From: Pyrinomonadaceae bacterium
Lineage (GTDB): Bacteria; Acidobacteriota; Blastocatellia; Pyrinomonadales; Pyrinomonadaceae
DNA: 6,712 nt
Assembly (NCBI GenBank): GCA_026786155.1
Contig: JAJAYR010000535.1
Span: forward strand, 1-6,712
Reading direction: 5' to 3'
The notes under the pieces were generated by a model. It had not been told where the DNA came from. It made no database searches and saw nothing but the letters and a program-made list of their open reading frames with translations. The number at the start of each line of letters is the position of its first letter. Position 1 is the first letter of the stretch. A program made the position numbers and the translations under genes. Below, one piece after another: positions 5,829-6,712 of the stretch.

Positions 5829-5842
5829 TTGCCGTCCGGCAA
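5829..5842. promoter_or_regulatory. Perfect short palindrome in the leader of the PAN-domain gene
   Basis: TTGCCG (5829-5834) and CGGCAA (5837-5842) form a two-fold symmetric site with a 2-base centre. As RNA it can fold as TTGCC/GGCAA with a GTCC tetraloop. It ends 39 bases before the ATG at 5882. It could be a dimeric repressor site or a small leader hairpin. It is too far upstream to block the ribosome site directly. Confidence 0.35.
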
Positions 5843-5865
5843 CCACGTCAAAAAATTTGATTGAA

Positions 5866-5872
5866 AAGGAAG
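5866..5872 (+). promoter_or_regulatory. Ribosome binding site of the PAN-domain gene
   Basis: AAGGAAG (5866-5872) lies nine bases before the ATG at 5882 and is the clearest Shine-Dalgarno match in the window. It fixes this start for a gene whose 3' end is outside the window. Confidence 0.65.
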
Positions 5873-5881
5873 TGAAAAACA

Positions 5882-6712
5882 ATGAAAAAGAAAATTATCC
5901 GTTTGGCGATTCTTTCGCTAACAATTGTAGTCGTTTTAGTTGCTGTTGGAACATTCTTTTTGTCATCCGATATAAAAGTATCGGGACAGGAAAAGAAGTC
6001 AAAAGGCTGGCGGGTTTGGGTTAGAGAGGAACCGTGTGCGGGTCGTTTTGATTGGCTCTCAGTAGCGAGAGAACAGCAGGGAGGCGGTAAGAATTTTTAC
6101 GTTCCATACGAAACTGTTTTAGCTGCGGGTGGGAAGTGTACTCGTTCAGAACCTGACGGCTGCACCTTTGCGGAAGCGACGGCGTTAATGGAAGAACTTC
6201 GCGGCAATGATAAATTTTTCGATTACTGCTGCCGTGATTATTCGGTTTGGACGAAGGATCAGACCAAGGAGACTTCAGTGTTTCTCATCAGAACGGGAAC
6301 GCCGGGTTTAGGCTGGCGTTTTGAAAAAGGCGATTTGTGCTGCGAAGAAGCTGAAAAATTAGCCGGAAAACCGGGCGCGTGCAGCGGCGGCAGCAAAACC
6401 GGCGGCGGTTCAGGTTGGGGACCGATACAACAAGGCTCAATCAACCAGGGTGACGGACAATCTCTGACTTATTATCGCGGGACGACTCCCGAACAATGTC
6501 AGGCAGACTGCGACAAAAATCCCAAGTGCGTAGCATTTACGCTGATTAAAGCCGGAGCCTACAGCCCGAATGATCCGCCGATGTGTTATCTGATGTCGGA
6601 GGCGAAAAAAGTTACTCCGTCGTCTTGCTGCATTACGGGTATCAAAAACAAAGGCGGCGGCGGTGATAAATGTAGCTGCAAGGAAAGCTGCCCGGATTGC
6701 GCCGGTTTGCCA
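5882..6712 (+). CDS. Secreted or membrane-anchored cysteine-rich protein with a PAN/Apple-like domain (3' end missing)
   Basis: The frame is open for all 277 codons from the ATG to the window edge, so it is incomplete. It starts MKKK followed by a hydrophobic segment (residues 5-28), acting as a signal peptide or anchor. The remainder has 18 cysteines, including three CC pairs (116-117, 153-154, 249-250). Residues about 194-254 match the PAN/Apple pattern: SLTYYRGTTPEQCQADCDKN, PKCVAFTLIK, MCYLMSEA, then SSCCITGIK. PAN domains mediate protein or carbohydrate binding outside the cytoplasm. The region 42-167 is not recognised. Glycine-rich linkers (169-180, 257-261) flank the PAN module, and CSCKESCPDC (264-273) opens a further cysteine-rich segment. 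A good Shine-Dalgarno site precedes it. Being divergent from the CadC-like regulator, with similar boxes on both sides, suggests it may be that regulator's target. Confidence 0.82.
   Translation, partial: MKKKIIRLAILSLTIVVVLVAVGTFFLSSDIKVSGQEKKSKGWRVWVREEPCAGRFDWLSVAREQQGGGKNFYVPYETVLAAGGKCTRSEPDGCTFAEATALMEELRGNDKFFDYCCRDYSVWTKDQTKETSVFLIRTGTPGLGWRFEKGDLCCEEAEKLAGKPGACSGGSKTGGGSGWGPIQQGSINQGDGQSLTYYRGTTPEQCQADCDKNPKCVAFTLIKAGAYSPNDPPMCYLMSEAKKVTPSSCCITGIKNKGGGGDKCSCKESCPDCAGLP

Larger units (their letters stand above)
5550..5881. other. Divergent intergenic region between regulator and PAN-domain gene
   Basis: This AT-rich spacer holds both box clusters, the 34-bp direct repeat, a 9-bp palindrome, a short GC-containing palindrome and the PAN-gene ribosome site. 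A frame starting at 5818 and ending at 6024 is out of frame with the PAN gene and shows no protein features. No RNA gene was recognised. Confidence 0.6.

Noticed and set aside
5818..6024. A 68-codon plus-strand frame overlapping the PAN-domain gene start
   Set aside because: It is in a different frame from the PAN gene, which has a Shine-Dalgarno site, a signal segment and domain similarity. The 68-codon frame has none of these.

Overview
The window looks like a chromosomal segment from an environmental Gram-negative bacterium, most plausibly an acidobacterium (Blastocatellia/Pyrinomonadaceae-like). This is an inference from gene content and style, not from a marker gene. The main clues are a large membrane regulator joining an OmpR/PhoB-type winged helix to a TPR tail, a secreted HEAT-repeat protein, AT-rich spacers around coding DNA of moderate GC, mostly weak Shine-Dalgarno sites, and heptanucleotide tandem repeats.

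Layout. Bases 1-73 hold the first codons of a minus-strand gene that runs off the left edge. An AT-rich inverted repeat containing a 7-bp tandem repeat (79-163) separates it from purC (SAICAR synthase, minus, 165-1061). A divergent spacer (1062-1363) carries a good minus-strand promoter candidate. On the plus strand follow a membrane-anchored HEAT-repeat protein (1364-2569) and, 14 bases later, a peroxiredoxin frame (2584-3141) broken by an in-frame TAG at codon 33. The latter ends 26 bases from the convergent 3' end of a 793-residue CadC-like regulator (minus, 3168-5549) with winged helix, transmembrane segment, TolB/FlgO-like domain and TPR repeats. A second divergent spacer (5550-5881) leads into a secreted, cysteine-rich PAN/Apple-domain protein (5882 to the right edge, incomplete).

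Most interesting points. (1) The spacer between the regulator and the PAN-domain gene holds two clusters of a TTTCGTW heptamer phased at 10-11 bp (four boxes at 5569-5607, three at 5743-5771). They lie within a 34-bp direct repeat that is 30/34 identical. This is the geometry of OmpR/PhoB-family operators, so the winged-helix protein may regulate itself and the divergent secreted protein. (2) The linker between winged helix and membrane segment is encoded by two adjacent heptanucleotide arrays plus a purine/pyrimidine tract, which looks like repeat DNA inserted in a coding region. A third heptamer array lies at 132-163. (3) The peroxiredoxin keeps its catalytic PxxxTxxC motif and resolving cysteine but has a premature amber codon, followed three bases later by an in-frame TTG.

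The purC, HEAT and peroxiredoxin genes look like housekeeping or stress functions with no visible functional link to the regulator/PAN pair.
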